64,000 nucleotides of DNA from Tetrapisispora phaffii CBS 4417. Lineage: Eukaryota; Ascomycota; Saccharomycetes; Saccharomycetales; Saccharomycetaceae. The DNA is taken from NCBI RefSeq assembly GCF_000236905.1, contig NC_016523.1, forward strand, positions 682,001 through 746,000, read 5' to 3'. The notes below the pieces were generated by a model. The model was not told where the DNA came from, searched no databases, and saw nothing but the letters and a program-made list of their open reading frames with translations. Position 1 is the first letter of the stretch; each line of letters begins with the position of its first letter. The position numbers and the translations under genes were made by a program. Positions 24,474 to 35,041 of the stretch are shown in pieces.

Positions 24474-24831
24474 TATTTTATAGATAAACTGTTGTACTTG
24501 TTTGATCTTATTGGTAGGTAACGTAAAAGTAAGAAAGAAACTATAACAAATAGAAAAGAAGGAAACAAACTTTTAATTACTAATCATACTAGAATTAGAT
24601 GTGAAAGATAATTAAATAAAATAATAATTTACGTTTATATATAAAGTTTACTAATTTATATGAGTATTTTGTTAATGACTAATGATGTTAATATCTTTCT
24701 TGCTGTCTAATTTATTATTATTATTCCTGAATCTTCCTATTAAATTCCCTGTGCTATTTTGTATAAATGAACAACCCTAATTATAACTGATAGGTGTGAG
24801 AAATATATAAATAAAACCACATACAAACCCA

Positions 24832-24843
24832 GGGTTATAACCC
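24832..24843. repeat. 12-bp perfect palindrome
   Basis: GGGTTATAACCC is its own reverse complement. It lies about 360 bp before the ARO8 ATG, with further AACCC/GGGTT strings at 24771, 24826 and 24856. Confidence 0.7.
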
Positions 24844-24958
24844 ATTTTTGTTATAGGGTTGGAGATTTAACAATAAATTTCGTATCTTTTTCTTTTTTTT
24901 TTTTTGTTAAAAATATTTACTTTTTTTTGTCGAAAATACATTTATTAATCAGGATATC

Positions 24959-25005
24959 CCGGTAATAACCGAGATGGTTAACTGTGGAGTTTCGGTTATT
25001 ACCGG
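24959..25005. promoter_or_regulatory. Two CGG-N6-CCG palindromes as 14-bp inverted repeat
   Basis: CCGGTAATAACCGA (24959-24972) and its exact reverse complement (24992-25005) flank a 19-nt loop. Each arm contains CGG-N6-CCG (24960-24971 and 24993-25004), the layout bound by Zn2Cys6 dimers such as Ppr1. The two sites are 33 bp apart, about three helical turns. They lie roughly 490-530 bp before the ARO8 ATG. The regulator is unknown. Confidence 0.6.
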
Positions 25006-25091
25006 AACAATTATCTTGAGACTCAAAAGAAAGTATGCTAATCAGTATTCTCATCCATCTGTCAAACAGATGAGGGCAATGATAGGAATGA

Positions 25092-25151
25092 ATTCGATTG
25101 ATCAATTCTATTATGACAATCGAATAACAGAACTTCTTATCTTTTGTTATT
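25092..25151. repeat. Two adjacent small inverted repeats
   Basis: ATTCGATTG (25092-25100) pairs with CAATCGAAT (25117-25125), and AATAACA (25123-25129) pairs with TGTTATT (25145-25151). Together with CATCTGT/ACAGATG (25056-25072) they form a run of potential hairpins. Confidence 0.55.
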
Positions 25152-25702
25152 AATTGTCCTTTTGTGGAGAAACAAGCATAGAACCAGCAACGGGTTCAAT
25201 GGTATTGACGTCAACTGGGTGGTTAAGTTGTCCGTTAGTGTCATAGTTAGTAGATAAGGATTATAATATTCAATCTGATCTGTTCTCTTATTAGATAAAC
25301 TACGAATAGCGGATACCATCAGAATACTGTTATAGTCTGTTACATTTGAGACTTACGTATCGTCACATTCTGTTCCTCTTATATGTCGGTGTATTTCAAT
25401 TCATTTTTTAAATGACATGTCAAGTGAGTGGGTTAAACGACTAGTAGATTGCAAGAGATAAACGATAGACAGACCGAATTAACTAAACGATCGTTTATTA
25501 ATCTTGAACCTCATTTAACGCTACTACTTGCAATTTGTCTTTACAATTAGTAGATCATAGATACCATAACTTCTGTGATAAATCTAAGATTCCTGACACT
25601 AACAAACACTCTACCATAGAAACACACTAATGCATAACGTAGTAAATTATCGCTGAACAAGAATCTTGTTATTTTAAAAAAATAAAAATGAGTAAATTAA
25701 TT

Positions 25703-25774
25703 GCCATCTTAGTATAGTGGTTAGTACACATCGTTGTGGCCGATGAAACCCTGGTTCGATTCTAGGAGATGGCA
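25703..25774 (+). tRNA. tRNA-His (anticodon GUG)
   Basis: A 72-nt intronless gene. The acceptor stem GCCATCT pairs with AGATGGC, with A as discriminator; the anticodon loop TTGTGGC gives GTG. The A-box region TTAGTATAGTGG and the B box GGTTCGATTCT are present. As far as I recall, the sequence equals S. cerevisiae tRNA-His. The base before position 1 is T, so the G at -1 that histidyl-tRNA synthetase needs must be added after transcription by Thg1, as in other eukaryotes. T4 at 25775 and T8 at 25782 terminate Pol III. Confidence 0.97.
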
Positions 25775-27299
25775 TTTTGAATTTTTTTTATCTGCATCTT
25801 CCCCCAATTCTACCCCACATATGATTTTATAGACATAGATACTTAAAATAGTAAGAATTGACTATATAACGATGAAATGGGTTTTCTCTCATCACACTCC
25901 CCTTATTTTAGTTGTATGATATGTAAAATAAAGTATTAATTTTTGTGGCAATAATTATAATCCTATATATACTGATTTTAAACTTAGAGCTAATGTTATT
26001 AAGCATGCTATTTTTTGCTTTTATAAAACATTTTGTAACAATTTTTGCTATTTACATATAATATACACTAAGTTGATACACTATCAAATAAAATCACTTT
26101 TAGTATCATTTTCAATCTACAATTTTAAACTTACCACCATATTAAAACAAAAACAAAAACAAAAAACTCATTTGTTAAGTATTTCATTCAAGATAAAGAT
26201 TAATCAAAATTTACTAACTACTATATATGTATACGTTCATATATATATTGAAATATAACTAGAGATCGATTGTTTCTAACCAGCAAACTATACACACATT
26301 CCAACAATGAAACTTTTAATTATGTTAATTGTTATATATGTTATATTTTATATATAATATTGCATACTTATCCTACTAGTATCAATATTAATATAATATA
26401 GTAATACTTAGCCGCCGAGATTAATGCACATATAAAAATATCAAAAAAATATAAGAAAAGTTATTAGTACAATTCGCACATATTATGAGATGTCAAAATA
26501 AAGAATAATAAAATACCCGGACACACACAACATGTTATTGCAATAAAGAAATTATATTAATAGGAGAGTAACGTACATTATGATACTGCGGGTAACTGCA
26601 CTAAAAAATTAGTGTTAACACATCTACCTGATCTTCTTTCTCCTAATTTAACATTTAACAGAATAGGGACTTTTTCTAGTTTTTCAATTACTGTAATTTG
26701 TTGCTATTATTGCTGTTATTATTTTCAGAAATATGAACACATTAGACTATTCAGTACCGTAGAGTTGAATTGACAATTATTATCAATTGATGCTGTTCGT
26801 TACGCACTCACGTTCACTCATACATTTATTTCATTTTACACAATTTACCCATAATATACTGTTAACAATTGAAATTTCACATAATTATTTTTTAGTATTA
26901 CACTGAATTATCATCATATTTGGTTTCTACTTATTGTTCCTGCCATCGTTATTCTATTCTATTTTCAAGTTCACAGACTTCCTACAACCCCCCTCCCTTT
27001 CTTTCCCCTCTCAGTCACACGCACTCTCTCTTTCTTACTTTATTTTTATTTTCTTTTTATTTTTTTGTTATGCCACTTAATTCTGTATTTTCATTATCAA
27101 GAAATTGAAATATTAAAATCATTCTATTAACAACAATTGAATAAATTTAATAAGTCTTTGATATATAAAATTAATTATTGTTAAACTTGATTAACATATC
27201 TATTTAATTCAATTATTATTTTTTATTATTCAATTAGTCATCATTCTTTACCATTAAAGAAGAAGAACCAGATAAGTAAGTTTCGATACTATATCAAAT
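25775..27299. other. 1.5-kb intergenic between tRNA-His and CHC1
   Basis: AT-rich upstream region of CHC1. A CGGGTAA (26589-26595, Reb1 core) lies about 705 bp before the ATG and a pyrimidine-rich tract at about 26980-27070. KEX1 and POX1, which lie here in S. cerevisiae, are absent, and no gene is seen. Confidence 0.6.
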
Positions 27300-30200
27300 A
27301 TGAGTGATTTACCTATCGAATTCACCGAATTGGTTGATTTAACTTCACTAGGGATCTCTCCTCAATCCTTAGAATTTAGATCAACCACTTTCGAAAGTGA
27401 TCACTATGTTACAGTTAGAGAATCTCAGGATGGTAACAATTCTGTTGCAATTGTCGATTTAAGTAATGGTAACCTAGTTACTAGAAAAAATATGGGTGGT
27501 GATTCTGCGATTATGCACCCTTCGCAAATGGTTATATCTGTTAGAGCAAATGGTACAATTGTTCAAATCTTTAACTTAAAGACAAAATCAAAGTTAAAAT
27601 CATTCACTCTAGATGAACCTGTTTTATTCTGGAAATGGTTAAATGAAGAAACTTTAGGTTTTATTACAGCAAGATCCATTTTAACTTCTAATGTTTTTGA
27701 TGGTAACGTTAATGCAGCTCCAACTGTATTGACTCAAAGACATCAAACTTTAAACAACACTCAAATCATTAACATTGTCTCTAATAAGAAAATGGATTGG
27801 TTTGCAGTTGTTGGTATCTTACAAGATAATGGCCACATTGCCGGTAAGATTCAATTATTTTCTAAACAACGTAATATCTCTCAAGCAATTGATGGTCATG
27901 TTGCTATGTTTTCGGATATCACTTTAGAAGGTAACAGTACTCCAGTTCAAGTCTTTGTTACTGGTAACAGAAATGCTTCTAGTGGTACAGGTGAATTAAG
28001 AATTATTGAAATCGATCATGATGCAAACTTACCTGTTCAATACCAAAAGAAGAATGTCGAAGTTTTCTTTCCACCAGATGCAACTAATGATTTCCCAATT
28101 TCTGTTCAAGTTTCAGAAAAATATGGTATCATTTATCTATTAACTAAATATGGTTTTATTCATCTATATGAATTAGAAACTGGTACTAATTTATTTGTTA
28201 ACAGAATCACTGCTGAATCAGTTTTTACTGCTACTTCATATGATAATAAGAATGGTATTGCATGTATTAACAAAAAGGGTCAAGTTCTAGCCGTCGAAAT
28301 TTCCACTTCTCAAATTGTTCCATATGTCATAAATAAACTATCTAATGTTTCTTTAGCTTTAACTATGGCTAAGAGAGGTGGATTACCAGGTGCTGATGAT
28401 TTGATTCAAAAGCAATTCGATACTTTATTAGCTCAAAGTGATTACCAAGGCGCTGCTAAAGTAGCTGCCTCCTCTCAACAATTGAGAAATTCAAATACTA
28501 TCAACAGATTAAAGACTGCTCAAGCTGAACCAGGTGCTATTTCACCACTATTATTGTACTTTTCTATTTTATTAGACACAAGCAAATTAAACAAAGAAGA
28601 AACTATTGAATTAGCAAGACCAGTACTACAACAAGACAGAAAACAATTATTCGAAAAATGGTTGAAAGAAGATAAATTAGAATGTTCAGAAGAATTAGGT
28701 GATATTGTTAAGCCTTTTGACACTACTTTAGCTTTAGCTTGTTATTTAAGAGCTGAATGTCATCCAAAGGTTGTTGCTAGTTTAGCTGAATTACAACAGT
28801 TTGAAAAGATCTTGCCATATTGTCAAAAAGTTAACTACCAAGCTAATTTTTTGGTTTTACTGTCTACCGTAATGAGAAGTTCTCCAGACAGAGCCTCTGA
28901 ATTTGCTACTAGTTTAATTCAAAACCCAGAAACTGCTGCTCAATTAGACATTGAAAAGATTGCTGATATGTTTTTCTCTCAAAATCACATTCAACAAGGT
29001 ACCTCTTTATTATTAGATGCTTTAAAGAGTGACACCCCTGATCAAGGTCACTTACAGACTCGTGTCTTGGAAGTTAACTTATTACATGCACCACAAGTTG
29101 CTGACGCCATTTTAGGTAATAACATTTTCTCTCATTATGATAAGCCGGTCATCGCATCTTTAGCTGAAAAAGCTGGTTTATATCAAAGAGCTCTAGAAAA
29201 TTATGTTGATATCAGGGACATAAAGAGATGTATCATCCATACAAATGTTTTACCTGTCGATTGGTTAGTCTCATATTTTGGTAAATTGAATGTCGAACAA
29301 TCTATGGCATGTTTAAAAGCTTTAATGGATAATGACATCAAGCAAAACATTCAAATTGTAGTTCAAGTTGCAACCAAATATTCTGAATTAATCGGTTCTA
29401 CAATTTTAATCAAATTATTTGAAGAATATGGTGCCACCGAAGGTTTATACTATTACTTGGCCTCTTCAGTAAACTTAACAGAAGACAAAGATTTGGTTTA
29501 CAAATATATTGAAGCCGCTGCTAAGACAAAGCAATATACCGAGATTGAAAGAGTCGTTAAGGACAATAACGTTTATGACCCAGAAAGAGTTAAGAACTTC
29601 TTGAAAGATATTAACTTAGAAGATCAATTGCCATTAATAACTGTCTGTGACCGTTTCAACTTTGTTAACGAGTTAGTTATATACCTTTACAATCAACAAA
29701 ACACTAAGTTTATTGAAACTTACGTCCAACAAGTTAACCCAACAAAGACCCCACAAGTTGTTGGTGCATTATTGGATGTTGATTGTGATGAAAACTTTAT
29801 CAAGTCTTTGTTACAGTCTGTATTTGGTCAAGTCCCAATCAAGGAATTAACTGAAGAAGTTGAGAAGAGAAACAGATTAAAATTATTATTACCTTATTTG
29901 GAACAATGTTTAACTCAAGGCATTCAAGAACAAGTTATCTACAATGCTTTAGCCAAGATTTACATTGACTCAAACAATGGTCCTGAGAAATTTTTAAAGG
30001 AAAATGATCAGTATGACACTCTAGATGTTGGTCGTTATTGTGAAAAGAGAGATCCATTCTTAGCTTACATTGCTTACGATAAGGGTAACAATGATCAAGA
30101 TTTAATCAGAATTACTAATGACAATAGTATGTACAAATATCAAGCTAGATATTTATTAAAACGTTCTGACTCTGAATTATGGAATTCTGTCTTATCTTCT

Positions 30201-32243
30201 GAAAATGTTCACAGACAACAGTTAATAGAAGCCGTTAACTCTGTTGGTATTCCAGAATTAACTGACCCACAACCAGTTTCTGTCGCTGTCCAAGCCTTCA
30301 TGCAAAATGACTTGAAATTAGAATTAATTGAATTATTGGAAAAGATTGTTTTAGAAGAATCCGCTTTTAGTGACAATGTTGCTCTTCAAGGTCTATTGTT
30401 ATTGTCTGCTATCAAATACGAACCAAATAAGGTTAGAAGATACATTGAAAAGCTAGAAAATTATGATGCTGATGAAATCGCTTCATTATGTATCGAACAT
30501 GATTTGAAAGAAGAAGCTTTCGAAATTTATGACAAACATGAAATGTATAGCAAGGCCTTAAAGGTTATCGTCGAAGATATCATTTCTTTAGACAGGGCCC
30601 AGGAATATGTTGAAAAAATTAACAGTAAGGAATTATGGTCTCAATTAGGTGCTTCTCAGTTAGCAGGTTTACGTGTTCCTGAAGCTATTGAGTCATACAT
30701 CAAAGCTGAAGATTCATCTAATTTTGAAGCAGTTATCGATACTGCCGCTGAAGCTGGTAATTATGAGCAGTTAATTCCATATTTAATTATGGCTAGAAAA
30801 ACATTGAAGGAATCTAAGATCGACGGTTCATTAATTTTAGCCTACGCTGCTTTAGATAAGATTAATGAAGTTGAAAATATAGTTTCAAATTCAAATGCTG
30901 CCAATCTTGAATCTGTTGGTGACAAATTATTGGCCAGCAAGAGCTACAAGGCTGCTAAATTATGTTTCGCTAGTATTTCTAACTATTCTAAGTTAGCTTC
31001 GACCTTAGTATTTTTGGGTGATTATCAAAATGCTGTCGACACTGCTAGAAAAGCATCTAACATTAAAGTTTGGAAACAAGTAAATGATGTCTGTATTGAC
31101 AAGAAGGAATTCAGACTAGCTCAAATTTGTGGTTTGAATTTAATCATTCATGCAGAAGAACTAAATGAATTAGTACATAAATACGAATCCAATGGCTACT
31201 TTGAAGAATTAATTTCATTATTCGAAGCAGGTTTAGGTTTAGAAAGCGCACACATGGGTATGTTTACCGAGTTAGCAATCCTATACAGTAAGTATGAACC
31301 TGCAAAGACTTTTGAAAATTTGAAGTTGGTCTGGTCTAGAATTAATATTCCAAAAGTTATCAGAGCTGTCGAAGAAGCTCATCTATGGAATGAAGCCGTT
31401 TTCTTATACGCTCATTATGATGAGTGGGATAACGCTACTTTAACAATGATTGAAAAATCTACCAAATCTTTTGACCATGATTACTTTAAAGAAATTGTTG
31501 TTAAGGTTTCAAATTTGGAAATATACTACAAGGCTATCAACTTTTATGTTAAAGAACATCCAATGTTATTAATTGATTTATTAACTGTCTTAACTCCAAG
31601 ATTGGATATTCCAAGAACTGTCAAAATCTTTACCAAGTCTGACAACCTACCATTAATTAAACCATTCTTAATTAACGTTTTACCAAAGAATAACTCTGTA
31701 GTTAGTGAAGCATATCACGATTTAATGATAGAAGAGGAAGACTACAAAGCTTTAACTATTGCAGTTGATTCTTATGATAAATTTGATCAATTAGGTCTAG
31801 CAAGTCGTTTAGAACAACATGATTTGATATTTTTTAAGAAGATCGCCGCATTACTATATCGTAGAAATAAGAAATGGGCTAAGAGTTTAACTATTTTCAA
31901 GCAAGAAAAATTATGGAAGGATGCTATCGAGACAGCAGCTATTTCACAAGATCAAAAGGTAGTTGAAGATTTATTGAACTACTTTGTCGAAATCGACAAC
32001 AAAGAAGCATTGGTTGCATTATTATACACTGCTTACAGCCTAGTTAAATTTGACTTTGTCTTAGAATTAGCTTGGATTAATTCTCTGGAGAATTACATCA
32101 AACCATTCGAAATTTCAATTAAAAAGGAACAAGCTACTATGATTGAAAAACTGTCAAAGGAATTGAAATCTAAGGGCAATGTTTCTAATGACGATAATAA
32201 TAGTGACCAACCATTAATGTTAACCAATGGTATGGGGTATTAA
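27300..32243 (+). CDS. CHC1: Clathrin heavy chain
   Basis: The 1647-residue protein (S. cerevisiae Chc1 1653) forms clathrin triskelions for vesicle budding at the Golgi and plasma membrane. Residues 1 to about 330 are the seven-bladed propeller that binds adaptor clathrin boxes, starting LPIEFTELVDLTSLGI. A helical linker and seven clathrin heavy-chain repeats (about 540-1570) make the leg. Conserved strings include MHPSQMVISVRA, LAEKAGLYQRALE and IPKVIRAVEEAHLWNEAVFLY. The trimerisation region lies near 1550-1620, and the tail ends in MLTNGMGY. The reading frame is open throughout; the ATG at 27300 is the family start. Confidence 0.98.
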   Translation: MSDLPIEFTELVDLTSLGISPQSLEFRSTTFESDHYVTVRESQDGNNSVAIVDLSNGNLVTRKNMGGDSAIMHPSQMVISVRANGTIVQIFNLKTKSKLKSFTLDEPVLFWKWLNEETLGFITARSILTSNVFDGNVNAAPTVLTQRHQTLNNTQIINIVSNKKMDWFAVVGILQDNGHIAGKIQLFSKQRNISQAIDGHVAMFSDITLEGNSTPVQVFVTGNRNASSGTGELRIIEIDHDANLPVQYQKKNVEVFFPPDATNDFPISVQVSEKYGIIYLLTKYGFIHLYELETGTNLFVNRITAESVFTATSYDNKNGIACINKKGQVLAVEISTSQIVPYVINKLSNVSLALTMAKRGGLPGADDLIQKQFDTLLAQSDYQGAAKVAASSQQLRNSNTINRLKTAQAEPGAISPLLLYFSILLDTSKLNKEETIELARPVLQQDRKQLFEKWLKEDKLECSEELGDIVKPFDTTLALACYLRAECHPKVVASLAELQQFEKILPYCQKVNYQANFLVLLSTVMRSSPDRASEFATSLIQNPETAAQLDIEKIADMFFSQNHIQQGTSLLLDALKSDTPDQGHLQTRVLEVNLLHAPQVADAILGNNIFSHYDKPVIASLAEKAGLYQRALENYVDIRDIKRCIIHTNVLPVDWLVSYFGKLNVEQSMACLKALMDNDIKQNIQIVVQVATKYSELIGSTILIKLFEEYGATEGLYYYLASSVNLTEDKDLVYKYIEAAAKTKQYTEIERVVKDNNVYDPERVKNFLKDINLEDQLPLITVCDRFNFVNELVIYLYNQQNTKFIETYVQQVNPTKTPQVVGALLDVDCDENFIKSLLQSVFGQVPIKELTEEVEKRNRLKLLLPYLEQCLTQGIQEQVIYNALAKIYIDSNNGPEKFLKENDQYDTLDVGRYCEKRDPFLAYIAYDKGNNDQDLIRITNDNSMYKYQARYLLKRSDSELWNSVLSSENVHRQQLIEAVNSVGIPELTDPQPVSVAVQAFMQNDLKLELIELLEKIVLEESAFSDNVALQGLLLLSAIKYEPNKVRRYIEKLENYDADEIASLCIEHDLKEEAFEIYDKHEMYSKALKVIVEDIISLDRAQEYVEKINSKELWSQLGASQLAGLRVPEAIESYIKAEDSSNFEAVIDTAAEAGNYEQLIPYLIMARKTLKESKIDGSLILAYAALDKINEVENIVSNSNAANLESVGDKLLASKSYKAAKLCFASISNYSKLASTLVFLGDYQNAVDTARKASNIKVWKQVNDVCIDKKEFRLAQICGLNLIIHAEELNELVHKYESNGYFEELISLFEAGLGLESAHMGMFTELAILYSKYEPAKTFENLKLVWSRINIPKVIRAVEEAHLWNEAVFLYAHYDEWDNATLTMIEKSTKSFDHDYFKEIVVKVSNLEIYYKAINFYVKEHPMLLIDLLTVLTPRLDIPRTVKIFTKSDNLPLIKPFLINVLPKNNSVVSEAYHDLMIEEEDYKALTIAVDSYDKFDQLGLASRLEQHDLIFFKKIAALLYRRNKKWAKSLTIFKQEKLWKDAIETAAISQDQKVVEDLLNYFVEIDNKEALVALLYTAYSLVKFDFVLELAWINSLENYIKPFEISIKKEQATMIEKLSKELKSKGNVSNDDNNSDQPLMLTNGMGY

Positions 32244-32579
32244 TAAACTAGCTTCCAAAGAAGGGTACAAGTAGCAAAAACAACAACAGTATGAACAATT
32301 TTAGATGATTAAGATTTGAGGAGATTTTAGTTATTGACAAAATATTAAATAAATTGTATGTTTTAAAATTTTTATGTAATATCGAAGTGTATATTTCATT
32401 ATTCACTTATAAATAAAACTAATAATACTTTAAAGATATTTAAAAAAAGCTTAATCTACAAGAAAGAATTGAAATTACTTCATCAATGCAGGTCATGTAT
32501 TATCATAAATCCAAGTGACGTTATTGGATCCTTATTTGTCGTATACAATATATAATATATGTGCTTTATAAATATGCCG
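32244..32579. other. Convergent CHC1/MIG 3' spacer
   Basis: 336 bp between two convergent stop codons; AT-rich, no gene seen. SPT16 and SIP2/GAL83, expected here from S. cerevisiae order, are absent. Confidence 0.65.
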
Positions 32580-33596
32580 CTAAACATTTTGTTTCAACTC
32601 ATTAAATACTTCTATCTGGGCAAAAATAGTATTAATCGATGGCAAAGAAACTTTATTACTTCCGATGGTATGTGCTGTAGATTCCAATCCATTATTATTT
32701 CTGATTGGTTCATTATCTTCACTATCATTCTCCTGATCAGCTAGATGAAATTCTACTTTTTTATTATGAGGTATCTTTGAAAGTCCAATCAGCGATAACC
32801 TTGACGAATGGTTTTGATTTGAGTGGTTCGTGACACTACATATAAAACCCGAGTAGTTTGGTCTCATAAAACCATTCAATTCAGATTTATTTTTAATTGC
32901 CAATGAATTATCGAAACTGAAATTACCATTTTTTTCATTATAACTAATTGAAGCCAATGAACTTGAGGAACTGGGCAGATTAGTGTAACTACTATGAGGA
33001 GTACTTCCATTATCTAACGATGTTCTAGAAGCATTAGGAGAAATGGGTAACGACAGATTATTATTATTATTATTATTGCTCTTTTGTAAGTCAGTCATGC
33101 TCTTTATTTTTTTAAAATCTTTCTTTGGTATCTTTAATTTATCATCATCTTCATTATGTTTACTAGAATTCCACGATGATAATGAGGGAGATGGAGAACC
33201 TGCTGTGGAAGAAGCGGAAGAAGTAGAAGAGGAAGCAGAATTATAAGCATGTGATTCCTTAATTTTTAATAATGTATTTTTATCAATATTTGTTATGAAA
33301 TTATTATGATAGTCATTTAAACTAATAAAACTTCCATCTGGAGTTAAAATATTTCTTTTCATAATTCTATTTTTTGATGCTCTATTTTTTTTCTTATTAA
33401 CATGGATTTTTAAATGTCTCTTTAATTCATCACTTCTGCTAAATTTCTTAACACAACCTTTAAAAGTACAATGATGAGGTTTTTCGCCAGTATGTGTTCT
33501 AATATGACGTTTCTTATGTTCAAGTCTTCTGAACCCTTTACTACAAATATCGCAAATAAACGGTCTATCAACCTCAGTGACTGACTCAAATCCCAT
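32580..33596 (-). CDS. MIG2/MIG3: Mig2/Mig3-type C2H2 zinc-finger repressor
   Basis: The 338-residue protein carries two C2H2 fingers at the extreme N-terminus: C15-C18-H31-H35 and C43-C48-H61-H65, linked by [17 protein letters not shown] and SRSDELKRH are the DNA-contacting helices of the Mig family, which represses glucose-repressed genes through GC-rich sites. The middle is Ser/Asn-rich and disordered. The C-terminal motif [17 protein letters not shown] matches the conserved tail of Mig2 and Mig3 (S. cerevisiae 382 and 394 residues). The downstream order SMB1-CHZ1-YPT31-FIR1-ZRG8 with matching strands is that of the MIG3 locus, while CHC1 on the other side is that of MIG2. The upstream region is unusually long and full of Rgt1-type sites. 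Confidence 0.9.
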   Translation of the reverse strand: MGFESVTEVDRPFICDICSKGFRRLEHKKRHIRTHTGEKPHHCTFKGCVKKFSRSDELKRHLKIHVNKKKNRASKNRIMKRNILTPDGSFISLNDYHNNFITNIDKNTLLKIKESHAYNSASSSTSSASSTAGSPSPSLSSWNSSKHNEDDDKLKIPKKDFKKIKSMTDLQKSNNNNNNNLSLPISPNASRTSLDNGSTPHSSYTNLPSSSSSLASISYNEKNGNFSFDNSLAIKNKSELNGFMRPNYSGFICSVTNHSNQNHSSRLSLIGLSKIPHNKKVEFHLADQENDSEDNEPIRNNNGLESTAHTIGSNKVSLPSINTIFAQIEVFNELKQNV

Positions 33597-34575
33597 TTTG
33601 GAGTTTATATATATTTTATTTTGAAATTAATAAGTTAGCAATTGTTTTATTCTTTTAGAGAAAACTGGGAGATTTTTGGTTATCAAATCGAAACCAAAAA
33701 CAAACAAAATGACAAGACTAACGAAACGGTTATGAATATATAAAACTTCTATTATATTACTTGCATATATATAATAATAAGAATGAAAAATAATAAGACT
33801 ATATATATGTATACGATACCTATATATAATTGTTATAATAGGTGAACATTCAATAACTGAGGAAATAATTAACGGTATATGTACAGTCTCGGAAAAACTC
33901 TCGAGAGAAAATGCGGAAACAGGGATTGAACTAGTATGTCCGAGAGTCTCGAGAAATGAGAAAGAGTTCAAATCCGAATAGTTAACATTATAGCGGGGAG
34001 ACCATCAACACTGGAGAAGATGCCTCGGAGAAGAAAAATGCACGCAAGCGATTTCGAAATGAAACCATACAGAAAAAGGAAAGAAAACAGGTTAAAAAGA
34101 AAAGCAAATGGGAACTGGAGCTCCACTGAGGAATGGTTGGAGAGAGAAGATCGAGAGGAGCGGGATATTATCACGTATTGACTGTTTAGGTAAGAATCAC
34201 TGTTAAGCAGCCACGACACTCTAATCTGGAGAGGATCGGGGGAACAAGATAGGATGAAGAGAACGGCAAAACGCTGTTCTATTTTGAGTAGTTCTCCCAC
34301 TAAATTTCGCTTGGGGCGCTATTAACACTTTTTACAACTGGGGATCGGGAACCACGATTTCCAATTTTCTCAATGTCATGTGTACATATAATGTATTCGT
34401 GTATACAAGTAGTCATTCCTGCTACGCACCATCAGTGTGAGAATAATGACGACAGAGGGGCGAAGCACTGTGCTCGAACAATCGGAGTAGGTATCCCATT
34501 ACTTGTAAGTGAGCGTTTTCTAAAAAGTTATGTGGTGCCAGGTTATTGTTGCTCCACGGCTAGTATGTTCACAAA

Positions 34576-34591
34576 GGGGAGGGAGGGAGGG
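34576..34591 (+). promoter_or_regulatory. G-quadruplex motif with single-base loops
   Basis: GGGG-A-GGG-A-GGG-A-GGG: four G runs with one-base loops, the most stable class of quadruplex motif. It lies about 980 bp before the MIG ATG. Confidence 0.75.
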
Positions 34592-34725
34592 AGTTACCTG
34601 ATTGTGTTTCGTATACTTTGCTTTGCCCAGTTGTATGTATTAACTGTGAAGAGAACGGGAAAATGAAATTACGAAACTTGAAAAATTACGAAATTAAACC
34701 CTCGCATTGATAACCTCATAGAACA

Positions 34726-35041
34726 CGGAATAATGAATGGGTTCTACTCATTTCCCCAACAATCAAAAGTATCAAATTTCTCGAGAAAATAGCCTGCACT
34801 GGGTTATTTTCCATGAAGAAAGCATACTAAAATGGAAAATATGGGGGGGGGGGGGCCTGAACTCCTCTGTTATAGGTTAAGATATCAACAATAAATATAA
34901 CAGTGATCTTTTAGAATGTGAACTCTTTTGTTTTGTCGGAAAAACTGCCGGCTCGGAAAAACATTTATGCGCTATTTATTTTACATTTTTTCACCTGGAC
35001 ACCGGAACAATATCATTTAGTGGAATGCATCTGTTTATCCG
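34726..35041. promoter_or_regulatory. Cluster of Rgt1-type CGGANNA sites
   Basis: Five matches fall within 316 bp: 34726, 34937, 34954, 35003 (plus) and 35035-35041 (minus). Others in the same upstream region start at 33890, 34026, 34483, 35598 and 35659 (minus). Rgt1 is a Zn2Cys6 repressor relieved by glucose, and MIG2/MIG3 are glucose-induced in S. cerevisiae. The assignment is by consensus only. Confidence 0.5.
34843..34855 (+). repeat. Run of 13 G
   Basis: An uninterrupted G homopolymer in AT-rich DNA. Its length may be unreliable because such runs are hard to sequence. Confidence 0.8.

Larger units (their letters stand above)
24474..25702. other. ARO8 upstream region to tRNA-His, rich in inverted repeats
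   Basis: 1.2 kb without a gene. It holds an AACCCTAA string (24771-24778, Tbf1 consensus ARCCCTAA), the 12-bp palindrome GGGTTATAACCC (24832-24843), two CGG-N6-CCG sites forming a 14-bp inverted repeat (24959-25005), and three smaller inverted repeats (25056-25072, 25092-25125, 25123-25151). Open frames of about 60 codons (24917-25105, 25137-25319, minus) show no recognisable product. Confidence 0.65.

Noticed and set aside
25190..25205. GGGTTCAATGG as a Pol III B box
   Set aside because: It departs from GWTCRANNC at the last position and no A box or cloverleaf lies upstream.
33627..34300. Two consecutive minus-strand frames (114 and 110 codons) upstream of MIG
   Set aside because: The upstream one starts at GTG and neither shows a domain; they are probably chance frames in a long promoter.
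34979..34989. Match to the ARS consensus WTTTAYRTTTW
   Set aside because: Such 11-mers are common by chance in AT-rich DNA and no B-element or context supports an origin.
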